The translations under genes and the position numbers were made by a program. Under the pieces are notes generated by a model. That model saw only the letters and a program-made list of their open reading frames with translations. It searched no databases and was not told the origin of the DNA. DNA of 64,000 nt from Brachybacterium phenoliresistens (GTDB lineage: Bacteria > Actinomycetota > Actinomycetes > Actinomycetales > Dermabacteraceae), in the NCBI RefSeq assembly GCF_000576425.1, contig NZ_KK069989.1, positions 62,001 to 126,000 of the forward strand. Reading direction: 5' to 3'. The first letter of the stretch is position 1. Each line of letters opens with the position of its first letter. Shown here piece by piece: positions 36,303 to 44,730 of the stretch.

Positions 36303-39300
36303 ATGAGTGTCACGCCGACGTTGCCTGACGTCGACTTTCGCCGAATCCGACCGTATGGGTCGCCTGCCTCGCGGGCTGATGCTTTTGAAGAGCTTGCTTC
36401 CATTGTTATCCGTGATGGCCTGGTTTCGTGGCCTGAGGGGACCATCTTTCACAGGTTCGGGAACCCGGATGGTGGTCGCGAAGGAAAGGCCGTGCTCCCG
36501 GACGGAAGCGTTTGGGCTTGGCAGGCTAAGTACCTATTCGGGTTTGGTGACAGCGAAATTGGCCAAATCCACCATTCGGTGGTTCGTGTGCTGGAAATGG
36601 AGCCGGACCTAAAGCGGTTCTATATTGCTCTGCCGTACGACCTACCTGCCGGCGATGTCGTAAAGTCGGCGACCAAGCGCAAGTCGGCATTCACGAAGTG
36701 GACAGAGAAGAAGGCTGAGTGGCAGGCAATGGCCACTGACCGTGGGATGAACGTCGAGTTCATTTACGTAGGTGCCCACGAATTTGTCAGCGAGCTAACG
36801 AAGCCCGAGCATGCGGGTCGCCTGCGGTACTGGTTCGAGGCGTCAGTCCTTTCGTCGGAGAATCTGAATCGGCGGCTTTCCGATGTCGTCCTCAAAGTCG
36901 GTCGCCGGTACACGCCCGCGCTTCACGTCGAGGTGGGGGCCGTGCAGGCGCTGGAAGCGCTGGGTCGTACTGACCACTACGTCCGTCGAGTCCGGGTTGC
37001 TCTCGCAGGGCTTCGCGAGGCACGCACCGGAGCCTGGCACCCGCCCAGAGGCGACGAAGAGGCCTTCGCAAGCAGCATCGAGGCATGTAGAAACGCACTC
37101 GTTGAAGCCGAAACCGCGTTGCAGCGATTCTTGGAGGCAGTCACAAGCGCCGGGCCGTTGCCCGATATCATCGACACGGTCCGAGCGGTTGAGCCAGCCG
37201 CCGAGGAAGTCCACCGGCTTCTTCAGGACCGGCACCTCCGCGAAGGCCGCTATTATCACGACCAGGCGGCGTCCTTGTATCACACCTATACTAAGGTCCG
37301 GCACGCGTGCTGGGCCTCGTTGTCGCTGTTGCGCTCCGCCGACACGCAGACCGCCCGGGACGGTCGCGTTCTGATGACCGGGCGGGCGGGGGTTGGCAAG
37401 ACTCACCTGTTCTGCGATGTGGCGTCACGCCGCGTCTCGTCGGGGCATCCCACGGTTGTTGTCCTTGGCCAGGACTTTGTTGCCGGCAAGCCCCTCCTTT
37501 CTCAAATCGGTGACCTGGCCCAGATCGACGGGACCCTCGACGAGGTCCTTAGTGTCTTCGATGCTGCGGGCGAGGCGGCGGGCTGCTTCACCATGTTGAT
37601 GATCGACGCGATCAACGAGGGAGCAGAGGCTGAACGCTGGGTCGATGACTTGCGCGTCCTTGCCGGCTCCGTCGATCGTTATCCGCATGTCGTACTGGCA
37701 GTCTCCTGCCGAACCGAGTTCGTTGAGTCAGTCGTTGGTAATGCGGAGGGTTTTCCGCGGGTTGAGCATCAAGGTTTCTCCGAGGCGATGAGCGAGGCTG
37801 TCGACCGTTACACGGAGGAGTACAATCTCGAACGCTTAACCTTCCCAGTCCTGAATCCTGAGTACGGGAACCCACTGTTTCTGAAACTTGCCTGTGAGGC
37901 CCTCTCGACACTCGGTCACACGCGTTTCGCTTTGGGAAGCGCAGGTCTCACCACGGTCTGTGGGGCTTTCCTCGAGGCCGTCAACAAGCGCCTGGCCGCT
38001 CCGACCAGGTGTGACTACGACCTCGCAACCAATCTGGTTCAGGCGGCCGTGCGCCAACTTGCTGAAGCTGGCCCAGGGCCCTACCCGCGGTCTGTCGCGG
38101 CCGCCATTACTGAGCAACTGCTGCCGGGCACTACGTGGTCCAAAAGCCTCTTTCTCGGTCTCCTTCGCGAGGGGGTCCTCATGGACACGTACAAGGGTCA
38201 AGTCGCATTCAGTTATCAGCGCCTTGGGGACGTCTATCGTGCTGTTCTACTCGCCGAGAAGACGCCGAGTGACCTGACCGCTTGGTATCAGGGACTGGGG
38301 AATGCGGCCTGGGCAGAGCGCGGCACGCTCGGCGCACTCGCCGTCGTCGCTCCCGAAACGCTGGGTGAAGAAGTCATCGACCTCTTCAAGGAACCTGAGA
38401 CGGGAGAGATCAAACACGAAGTCATCGATGCGTTCTTAGAGAGCATCGTGCTGCGCTCGCCACTACATGTCACAGACCGGACCGTCCGCATCGTCGAGCA
38501 ACTTGTCGACTTCGAGGACTGGACCCGTCCAGTCTGGGAAAGGCTCGTACAGGTTGCCTGCGTTCCCGACCATAATCTCAACGCCGACTGGACTCACCGT
38601 CTGCTAAAGGCTCGGGACCTCACGACCCGCGATCTCTCCTGGTCCGAGTGGCTCATCGGATCCACCGACAGCAACGGGTACGAAGATGAAGACGCTGTAA
38701 GCGTCCTGCTTGATTGGGGGTGGCCGAAGGACGCTGACGCCGAGCCGGGCCATTTGCCGGACGACGTATCACGGCTTGCGACGCTCATCCTCGCTTGGAT
38801 GCTCACTACCCCGGATCGCAGAGTGCGTAACCGTGCGACGAAGGCGTTGGTGAGTGTTGGTGAGCGCGGAACAGGCGGATTCGCCCAGGGTCTAGCCGAG
38901 TTCGCGGGTTGCGACGATCCCTACGTCACCGAGCGTCTCGCCGCTGCCGCATGCGCGGTGACCTTGCGCGCCGCCGACCCCGCCACAATTGTCGTTGTCG
39001 CGAATGCAACAGCCGCGATGGTGTCAGCGAGCTGGCCGGAGAACCTCCTGACCCGCGACTACCTGCGCCGGATCTCTGCCTCAGCCCAGGCTCACGGATG
39101 GGACGGTCCAGTATGGCTGCCGCCATACGGTACCGACTGGCCGCCGACCGCGAAGTCCTACGATGAGATTGAAGTGATGGACTCCGCCCCGGAATACCGG
39201 TATGCGTCCATCTGGGGGTCCGTACACGGCCAATTGGGCGACTTCGGCAGATACGTCATCGAGCCTGCCATCGACCATTTCGACGTTCCAGACAAGAAGG

Positions 39301-40505
39301 CACTGCGTCACCTCGTCGAGAGGATCGTCTTCACACGTGTTCTCGATCTCGGCTGGACCCCGGAGAAGTTCGATGGCATCGAGCGTCGACGCCATGTCAG
39401 GCACGATGGGCCTGTCGAGAGATTCGGCAAGAAGTATCAGTGGATTGCTTTCTACGAAGTTTTAGGAAGGCTGGCCGACAACTTCCAGCTCAAGGAGCGG
39501 TGGAGCATCAGCGGCGACCCATTTCCCTTCGAGTACGCTGAGCAACTCGTGTACCGCGACGTCGATCCCACTGTCCTCATCCACGGTGGCCGCTCGGGCC
39601 CAATGGAGGGTGAGCCTCCCTGGTTCGCGCCCGTCACGGCCACCTTCCCCGATGAGGTCCCGAATGAATACCCGGAGGATCTCGATGGAGTGCCTGACCC
39701 CCTGGACCTAATCCACGTGGTCTCACCTACCGGCACGCAATGGCTGTCGTTGATCAGGCACGAAAGCTGGAAACAGGCGCATCCGCCCGAGATCACCGCA
39801 CTGAAGGCACCCAATCTGAACGTTTGGATGCAAGTCCGCGGCTACCTCGTTCCGACTGCCGATGTCCCTGCACTTCTCGACTGGTTGAAGGGAACCGACG
39901 GCGAAGGCCAAGACTGGGATGGGCGCTGGATGGCGGAGAACGCGGACGTCCACTCCCGACTCCTAGGAGCGCTTCCAGGCTCTCCGGACTGGGACTGGGC
40001 CGACGGGAACGCCGAGCCACGATCCATCGGCGATCGCGCTATTCCAGCTGACCTGTATCAACCGATTGCGTGGTACGGCGGAACTGGAGCCGACCGCGAC
40101 GATGCGGGTACCGATGAACCCACCGGATTCGTACCTAGCAGAATGCTCTTCGACCTCCTGCAGCTACGTGCGGGGCGTGACTTCTGTTGGACCGACGACA
40201 TTGGGCTTGCCGTTCAGGACCCCTCGGCCGGGATGAACGAGTCCTCCACTCTTCTCATGCGCCGAGACTTGAGCGACCGTCTCGCTGAGGCTGGCTACAG
40301 CCTGTTTTGGACTGTCCTCCTGAACAAGGAGAGACACGACCATAGCTATGGTCGACCAAGCGAAGATTATCGGTGGGTCAGCGCCAGCGCCTCGTATGTT
40401 CTGGAGGGTCCCGCGGTTGAACTCGTCGCATCGAATGCCTGGCACTGTCGTCCCGGCGAAGGCCGGACCAAGACCATCACATGGGGTCTCAAGACCTCTG
40501 AATGA
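36303..40505 (+). CDS. Avs-like STAND NTPase with N-terminal PD-(D/E)xK nuclease motif
   Basis: 1400 residues. N-terminal region (about 1-200): FEEL (E29/E30), GNPDGGREG (D56) and WAWQAKY (Q74-A-K76) resemble the Mrr/Cap4-type nuclease core. After a helical linker comes a STAND P-loop domain: Walker A TGRAGVGKTH (around G360-K366), Walker B MLMIDAINEG (D435), then LAVSCRTEF. The remaining ~900 residues are largely helical and variable, as expected for a ligand-sensing region. This order matches antiviral STAND proteins of the AVAST type that recognise phage proteins and then cleave DNA. It lies alone in island module 1, with lower GC and more A/T-ending codons than any neighbour, so recent transfer is likely. 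ATG 36303 has GGGAGA upstream; the frame also extends to 36243 without a ribosome site. No accessory gene. Confidence 0.75.
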   Translation: MSVTPTLPDVDFRRIRPYGSPASRADAFEELASIVIRDGLVSWPEGTIFHRFGNPDGGREGKAVLPDGSVWAWQAKYLFGFGDSEIGQIHHSVVRVLEMEPDLKRFYIALPYDLPAGDVVKSATKRKSAFTKWTEKKAEWQAMATDRGMNVEFIYVGAHEFVSELTKPEHAGRLRYWFEASVLSSENLNRRLSDVVLKVGRRYTPALHVEVGAVQALEALGRTDHYVRRVRVALAGLREARTGAWHPPRGDEEAFASSIEACRNALVEAETALQRFLEAVTSAGPLPDIIDTVRAVEPAAEEVHRLLQDRHLREGRYYHDQAASLYHTYTKVRHACWASLSLLRSADTQTARDGRVLMTGRAGVGKTHLFCDVASRRVSSGHPTVVVLGQDFVAGKPLLSQIGDLAQIDGTLDEVLSVFDAAGEAAGCFTMLMIDAINEGAEAERWVDDLRVLAGSVDRYPHVVLAVSCRTEFVESVVGNAEGFPRVEHQGFSEAMSEAVDRYTEEYNLERLTFPVLNPEYGNPLFLKLACEALSTLGHTRFALGSAGLTTVCGAFLEAVNKRLAAPTRCDYDLATNLVQAAVRQLAEAGPGPYPRSVAAAITEQLLPGTTWSKSLFLGLLREGVLMDTYKGQVAFSYQRLGDVYRAVLLAEKTPSDLTAWYQGLGNAAWAERGTLGALAVVAPETLGEEVIDLFKEPETGEIKHEVIDAFLESIVLRSPLHVTDRTVRIVEQLVDFEDWTRPVWERLVQVACVPDHNLNADWTHRLLKARDLTTRDLSWSEWLIGSTDSNGYEDEDAVSVLLDWGWPKDADAEPGHLPDDVSRLATLILAWMLTTPDRRVRNRATKALVSVGERGTGGFAQGLAEFAGCDDPYVTERLAAAACAVTLRAADPATIVVVANATAAMVSASWPENLLTRDYLRRISASAQAHGWDGPVWLPPYGTDWPPTAKSYDEIEVMDSAPEYRYASIWGSVHGQLGDFGRYVIEPAIDHFDVPDKKALRHLVERIVFTRVLDLGWTPEKFDGIERRRHVRHDGPVERFGKKYQWIAFYEVLGRLADNFQLKERWSISGDPFPFEYAEQLVYRDVDPTVLIHGGRSGPMEGEPPWFAPVTATFPDEVPNEYPEDLDGVPDPLDLIHVVSPTGTQWLSLIRHESWKQAHPPEITALKAPNLNVWMQVRGYLVPTADVPALLDWLKGTDGEGQDWDGRWMAENADVHSRLLGALPGSPDWDWADGNAEPRSIGDRAIPADLYQPIAWYGGTGADRDDAGTDEPTGFVPSRMLFDLLQLRAGRDFCWTDDIGLAVQDPSAGMNESSTLLMRRDLSDRLAEAGYSLFWTVLLNKERHDHSYGRPSEDYRWVSASASYVLEGPAVELVASNAWHCRPGEGRTKTITWGLKTSE

Positions 40506-40843
40506 ACACCGGTGTTCGTTGTCCGGCTGCTCTTCCTGGATCTACGACCTCGCGCTGGTGGGCGAGAGGCGGAGTGGTCTGGACGCATTGAACGAGATAG
40601 ACACTGACCGCGCCGCGTACAGCCGCAAACCGGTGGGGGACTTGTCAACATGGACTTCGACGGTGAGCCGCTGTTCGCGCCGCAAGCACACGAGGATCAG
40701 GCGTGACGCTCGGAAGCGGAGAGGGCAGGTACCTGTCGTAGTCGCACCGAGCAGACTGCCCTGCGTGTGGGCATGTGGTGGAGTTCCGCTTCAACGTGTA
40801 GCCGAGCCCTGCTCCTGCGGCCCCATCTGTCGCAGGGTGAGGA
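40506..40843. other. Gene-free border between modules 1 and 2
   Basis: 338 bases downstream of the STAND gene. The only feature is att-like repeat B at 40775-40801 with about 35 bases upstream of it that also resemble the flank of repeat C. Short ORFs on both strands show no family sequence. Confidence 0.6.
40775..40801 (+). repeat. att-like repeat B
   Basis: GTGGTGGAGTTCCGCTTCAA then CGTGTAG; 21 of 27 bases equal the ychF end (copy A) and the frame still reads [12 protein letters not shown]. The upstream bases encode a DCPACGH-like stretch shared with copy C. Confidence 0.75.
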
Positions 40844-41491
40844 CTATCGCGGTCGGCCAGGTCGGTCGTGCCGCCGACGCGGCGGGTCGACGATGTCCCG
40901 GTTGCGCGGCAACTCGCCTCCGAATGTCAGCGGTAGGGCGCGGGCACGGTCGATCCGGGCATCGGTGATCGCCTGGAGGTGCAGGTGCGGTTCGGTGCTG
41001 TTCCCGGAGTTCCCGCATTCGCCGAGCATGTCACCGGTGCGTATGTCTTGGCCGAGCCGTACGGCGATGCTGCCGCGCGCGAGATGGCAGAGGGCGACGA
41101 TCACACCGCCCTGCTCGATGAACACGTGGTTCCCCGCGAGGCCGGCCCAGCCGCCCGCCACGCGCTGCCGTTGGGTGAGCGCGTAGCCGAGGGAGGAGAA
41201 CCCCCGGTAGGCGTGGTGGTCGGGCTCGCCGTCGTGCACGGCGACGACGACCCCGTCCAGCGGTGACAGGATCGGGCGACGGAATCCGGTAAAGCGATCT
41301 GGGGGCTCTGCGCGGAGGAGTGAGCCGAGGCCGAACAGGGCTGTTCGCCCGGTGTCGGAAACTGGCACGAAGTCGATCGCGTACGTCGTGGCGAACACCG
41401 TCGTCCCGTGGCTGGGCACCCTGTTGGCAGGGCTGTTCTGCGCAAGCCACCGCTGGGTGAACGGGTACTCGAGGTTGACGGGAGTGGTCAT
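40844..41491 (-). CDS. M23-like peptidase-domain protein without signal peptide
   Basis: 215 residues. The fold has the LytM/M23 arrangement: an early His/Asp region (PSHGTTVFATTYAIDFVPV), PILSPLDGVVVAVHDG, NHVFIEQGGVIVALCHLARGS, and GNSGNSTEPHLHLQ with the catalytic/zinc HLH. No signal sequence or membrane segment precedes the domain, so it is predicted cytoplasmic or non-classically released, unlike normal cell-wall M23 enzymes. It is the only gene of island module 2, on the opposite strand to the att-like repeats at its two sides. The C-terminal 25 residues are Arg/Pro-rich and run toward repeat B. Confidence 0.75.
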   Translation of the reverse strand: MTTPVNLEYPFTQRWLAQNSPANRVPSHGTTVFATTYAIDFVPVSDTGRTALFGLGSLLRAEPPDRFTGFRRPILSPLDGVVVAVHDGEPDHHAYRGFSSLGYALTQRQRVAGGWAGLAGNHVFIEQGGVIVALCHLARGSIAVRLGQDIRTGDMLGECGNSGNSTEPHLHLQAITDARIDRARALPLTFGGELPRNRDIVDPPRRRHDRPGRPR

Positions 41492-41647
41492 AGCACCGTC
41501 TCTCTGCGTCTATCTGATGCTACCGACGACGCCAGCCGCGACCTTCTGGCAGAGGCAGGCAGACTGAGTGGCGCTCGCTGTTCGACAGAACCAGCGTGCG
41601 ACGGTATCTGTGCCGTGTGCCCGACAGACTGCCCCACGTGCGGCGAC

Positions 41648-41674
41648 GTGGAGGAGTTCCGGTTTAACGTCTAG
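41648..41674 (+). repeat. att-like repeat C
   Basis: 27 bases encoding VEEFRFNV-stop; adjacent upstream sequence reads CPTDCPTCGD and parallels copy B. Downstream bases (GACGGG then CGTTATA) recur after copy F. It also abuts the higBA promoter. Confidence 0.75.
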
Positions 41675-41682
41675 CGTTATTG

Positions 41683-41699
41683 ACGGGTCCCGTTATATC
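41683..41699 (+). promoter_or_regulatory. higBA promoter and palindromic operator
   Basis: The 11-base perfect palindrome ACGGGTCCCGT (41683-41693) directly abuts the -10 TATATC (41694-41699). The higB GTG at 41708 lies eight bases further, so the message would be leaderless and repressed by antitoxin binding at the palindrome. Confidence 0.6.
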
Positions 41700-41707
41700 C
41701 TGGTTGC

Positions 41708-41989
41708 GTGATCAGATCGTTCGGAAGCAAGGACACCGAACGGCTGTGGCGTCGTGAGCGGGTGCGCTCGCTGGATCCTCGGATCCAACGTGTCGCGCTG
41801 CGCAAGCTTCGTCAGGTGGGATCCGCGGAGTCGCTCGACGACCTCCGCGTCCCACCAGGGAACCGGCTCGACGCGCTCAAGGGCGACCGGGCCGGCCAGC
41901 ACAGCATCAGGATCAATGACCAGTGGCGGATCTGCTTCGTGTGGACCGATCCAGGACCGGAGGAGGTGGAGATCGTTGACGACCACTGA
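41708..41989 (+). CDS. higB: HigB/RelE-type toxin
   Basis: 93 residues, the usual size for HigB mRNA interferases that cleave ribosome-bound mRNA. Family features: FGSKDTERLW near the start, LDDLRVPPGNRLDALKGDRA and the C-terminal sheet HSIRINDQWRICFVW with the conserved Arg and basic residues. It precedes its antitoxin, the order typical of higBA, and overlaps it by 14 bases. GTG 41708 follows the promoter immediately. Confidence 0.92.
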   Translation: MIRSFGSKDTERLWRRERVRSLDPRIQRVALRKLRQVGSAESLDDLRVPPGNRLDALKGDRAGQHSIRINDQWRICFVWTDPGPEEVEIVDDH

Positions 41990-42278
41990 CAAGATCGCGC
42001 CGATCCATCCCGGGGAGATCCTCATGGAGGACTTCATCGAGGGTCTCGGCATCACGCAGAACAAGCTCGCCGTGTCCATCGGGGTGCCGCCGCGGCGGAT
42101 CAACGAGATCGTGCACGGCAAGCGAGGCATCACGGCGGACACGGCGCTGCGTCTCGCGAAGTACTTCGGCACCTCGGCCGAGTTCTGGATCAACCTGCAG
42201 AGCCACTACGAGCTTGACCGTGCAGAGGACCTCGCGGGAGAGCAGATCGCGTCGATCACGCCGCTGAGCGTCGCGTGA
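41976..42278 (+). CDS. higA: HigA-type antitoxin
   Basis: 100 residues. The XRE-type helix-turn-helix domain begins IHPGEILMEDFIEGLGITQN and includes RRINEIVHGKRGITADTALR and FGTSAEFWINLQ, all standard for HigA/VapI antidotes. TTG 41976 is chosen because GGAGGAGG lies 9-16 bases before it, inside the toxin gene; the frame upstream is the shifted toxin sequence. It would neutralise HigB and repress the palindrome at 41683-41693. Its stop overlaps the next gene's GTG (GTGA), so a third protein is co-translated. Confidence 0.92.
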   Translation: MTTTDKIAPIHPGEILMEDFIEGLGITQNKLAVSIGVPPRRINEIVHGKRGITADTALRLAKYFGTSAEFWINLQSHYELDRAEDLAGEQIASITPLSVA

Positions 42279-43078
42279 ACTCGCTTCACCGGCAGGCCGT
42301 GTTCGGTCAGCACCGCCATCCCGTGAGGTTCGACTGGGGCCCGATGGGGGCGCAGATGGCAGCAGCGGATCTCGCGGTTGTCGTCGACGTCCTGAGCTTC
42401 TCGACGTCGGTGTGTATCGCGGTCGAGCGTGGGACGATTGTCTTCCCCTACCGGTGGAAGGGGGTCGGAGCAGCCGACTTTGCTCGTGACCACGATGCTG
42501 CCCTGGCCGTCGGTCGTCTCGAGTCGGCTCGGCAGGATTCGCCGACTCCTCTCTCGCTGTCGCCGGCGGTGCTTCTCACCGCACCCGGCGTTCCCAGACT
42601 CGTCCTGCCTTCACCGAACGGATCGACTATCGCCACGATCCTGGACGAGTCAGGAGCCCACGTCGTGGTCGGCTGCCTCCGGAACGCGGCCGCGGTGGCG
42701 GATGTTATCGCTGCGCGATTGGAGCTTGGCGACACGGTGGCCGTGGTCGCGGCCGGTGAGCGGTGGCCCGACGACGGCTCGCTGCGCCCTGCACTCGAGG
42801 ATCACCTCGGTGCGGGGGCCGTGCTCTCGGCGCTTGCGGGTCTGGGCTACCGGGATGCGATGAGCCCTGAAGCCTCTGCTGCCGCCGACCTCTTCGACGT
42901 GGTGAGGCCACGCTTGGCCCAGGCCATGCTCGAGTGCGTTGGCGCTCAAGAGCTGGAAGTGATGGGTTTCCGCCCTGACGTTGAAGTGGCAGCCGCGCTG
43001 GACGTCTCGCAGGTAGTCCCGGTGCTCGTCGACGGGGCCTTTCGGGTGCCCATCGACGAAGCCTCCTGGGACGGGTAG
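42275..43078 (+). CDS. ComB-family (2-phosphosulfolactate phosphatase-like) protein
   Basis: 267 residues. Strong ComB-family appearance: VVVDVLSFSTSVCIAVERG (Asp and Ser region of the active site), LVLPSPNGSTIA, VVVGCLRNAAAVADVI and a final Asp/Val-rich segment. ComB acts in coenzyme M synthesis in archaea, but bacteria without that pathway also have homologues of unknown substrate. The GTG overlaps the higA stop by four bases, so it is translationally coupled to the toxin-antitoxin pair, an unusual third partner. It ends 57 bases before repeat D. Confidence 0.8.
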   Translation: MNSLHRQAVFGQHRHPVRFDWGPMGAQMAAADLAVVVDVLSFSTSVCIAVERGTIVFPYRWKGVGAADFARDHDAALAVGRLESARQDSPTPLSLSPAVLLTAPGVPRLVLPSPNGSTIATILDESGAHVVVGCLRNAAAVADVIAARLELGDTVAVVAAGERWPDDGSLRPALEDHLGAGAVLSALAGLGYRDAMSPEASAAADLFDVVRPRLAQAMLECVGAQELEVMGFRPDVEVAAALDVSQVVPVLVDGAFRVPIDEASWDG

Positions 43079-43135
43079 TCCCTGCTGCGCTGTCGGGTCA
43101 TCAGGTGTTCTCCAGAGGTTGATACGTGCCGGAAC

Positions 43136-43162
43136 GCGGTGGATTTCCGATTCAACGTGTAG
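43136..43162 (+). repeat. att-like repeat D
   Basis: 27 bases encoding AVDFRFNV-stop. The upstream CGTGCCGGAAC is shared with copy E, while copies B and C share a different flank, suggesting two element families. Confidence 0.7.
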
Positions 43163-43189
43163 ACGGTGTGTGCCGGGGAACCGGTCAGC

Positions 43190-43810
43190 TCAGACCAGCG
43201 CGTGCTGGGCCCGGTAGGCATCTCGGCAGGCGACGGCGCAGAATCCGATGGTCTCGCCATCGTGCTCGAGCGTGATCGCGTGTGGTCCTGGACGGACCAG
43301 CATGCCGCACATGGGGTCGACCAGCATCCCATCGGGAAACGGTTCGCTGCGGCCTTCTTTCACGGCTTCCTGGTAGTCGGCGACCATTGCTTGCAGGACC
43401 TCGTCGGCGGTCGACGCCTTTCCGTCCATGCCGATGCTGCCGTCGACGATGCCGTTGATCAGCACCCACAGAGAGCCGGGTGCACGAGACCAGCCGTGCT
43501 CGTTGTCGACGCGACGGACGGCGGCCTTGATCACTCCGATCATGTGGCGAGCGGTCTCGTCCTGCCATGCCTGAGGCACGGACACGGAGGCGATCACGGG
43601 CGGCGCATCCTTGCTGTCTACCGGACCATCACCGGTGTGCCAATCGGTGAGCTCGCGAAAACCCAGATGGGCCATCTGCCGGGCCCGGCGCATCGTCTCG
43701 GTGGGCGCGTGGTCATCGCTGAGCGCGATGTTCCAGATGTGCTCGACGATCCTGCTGCGGTCCGCTTCGCTGAAGCACCCGGCAGGGCATGAGATCTCGA
43801 TCAGAATCAT
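43190..43810 (-). CDS. Tautomerase-like protein with C-terminal YHS domain
   Basis: 206 residues. The first ~65 residues (MILIEISCPAGCFSEADRSR) and a second segment (PPVIASVSVPQAWQDETARH and following) look like two 4-oxalocrotonate tautomerase-type units, but the usual Pro at position 2 is Ile. The last 40 residues form a YHS-type metal-binding domain: VDPMCGMLVRPG and IGFCAVACRDAYRA, with three Cys. I do not know this fusion as a characterised family. It is divergent, across 107 bases, from an MmyB-type regulator that probably controls it. Confidence 0.65.
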   Translation of the reverse strand: MILIEISCPAGCFSEADRSRIVEHIWNIALSDDHAPTETMRRARQMAHLGFRELTDWHTGDGPVDSKDAPPVIASVSVPQAWQDETARHMIGVIKAAVRRVDNEHGWSRAPGSLWVLINGIVDGSIGMDGKASTADEVLQAMVADYQEAVKEGRSEPFPDGMLVDPMCGMLVRPGPHAITLEHDGETIGFCAVACRDAYRAQHALV

Positions 43811-43917
43811 TGTCTTCTCCTTCGACTCGGATGCTCCCAGAGTCCTGGAGATGCTGCACGGTGTCGATGACGTCCGAGGTCATGGATCGGCCACCCAGGT
43901 GCTGCGAGACTGACCAC

Positions 43918-44730
43918 ATGAGTACTGTCCATGCTCCTGTCGGCGCACTGCTTCGGCGATGGAGGATGCGGCGACGCCGCTCGCAGCTCGATCTCGCTGT
44001 CGCTGCGGACGTGTCCACCCGGCATCTGAGCTACCTCGAGACGGGGAAGGCAGCTCCCAGCCGCGCCATGATCGCCCGGCTCTGCGATGAACTGGACGTC
44101 CCGCTCCGCGATCGGAACACGCTGCTGCTCGCAGCAGGGCTTGCTCCCGAGCACACCGAACACCCCTGGTCGGAGCTGGGGATCGCACGCGCTGCGATCC
44201 AGGCGGTTCTCGATGGGCATGATCCGAACCCGGCGGTCGCGATCAATGCCCGTTGGGACGTCCTGGCCGCGAACCGGGCCATGTCCTCCATGCTGTCGAG
44301 CCTTCCCACGACCGTCGCCGGCCCGCCGGTGAACATGCTTCGCGCCACGCTCCACCCCGACGGAATCCTCGGCCAGCTGGATGACCCGGGACACTGGCGC
44401 GACAACGCCCTGCGCCGAGCCCGGCGACAGTACGAACACACCGCCGATCCTGGCCTGAAGGCTCTGATCGCCGAGATCGAGCACTATCCGATCCCGCCCG
44501 CCGCCGGCCAGAACATCGAGGCTGACGAACTCGTCGTGCCCATGCGGCTGCGTACCCCGCTCGGCGAGCTGTCCCTCTTCTACGCAGTGACCGTCTTCGG
44601 GGCACCACGCGACATCACCATGGACGAACTCGCGATCGAGTCATTCTTCCCCGCAGATGAGGCCACCCGCGCCCTTCTGCCGCAGCTGATCGCCGGTGTC
44701 CCGGGTGGCGGATCTCCTGCCGACGGATGA
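43918..44730 (+). CDS. XRE-family regulator with MmyB-like ligand domain
   Basis: 270 residues. Helix-turn-helix at about 8-62 (LLRRWRMRRRRSQLDLAVAA, then VSTRHLSYLETGKAAPSR). From ~100 onward is an MmyB-type domain with NPAVAINARWDVLAANRAM and LSLFYAVTVFGAPRDITMDE, which in relatives binds fatty-acid-like ligands. Such regulators usually repress or activate the adjacent divergent gene, here the tautomerase/YHS protein. The C-terminus overlaps the start of a truncated hydrolase frame. ATG 43918 follows GACTGACCAC with no clear ribosome site. Confidence 0.85.
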   Translation: MSTVHAPVGALLRRWRMRRRRSQLDLAVAADVSTRHLSYLETGKAAPSRAMIARLCDELDVPLRDRNTLLLAAGLAPEHTEHPWSELGIARAAIQAVLDGHDPNPAVAINARWDVLAANRAMSSMLSSLPTTVAGPPVNMLRATLHPDGILGQLDDPGHWRDNALRRARRQYEHTADPGLKALIAEIEHYPIPPAAGQNIEADELVVPMRLRTPLGELSLFYAVTVFGAPRDITMDELAIESFFPADEATRALLPQLIAGVPGGGSPADG

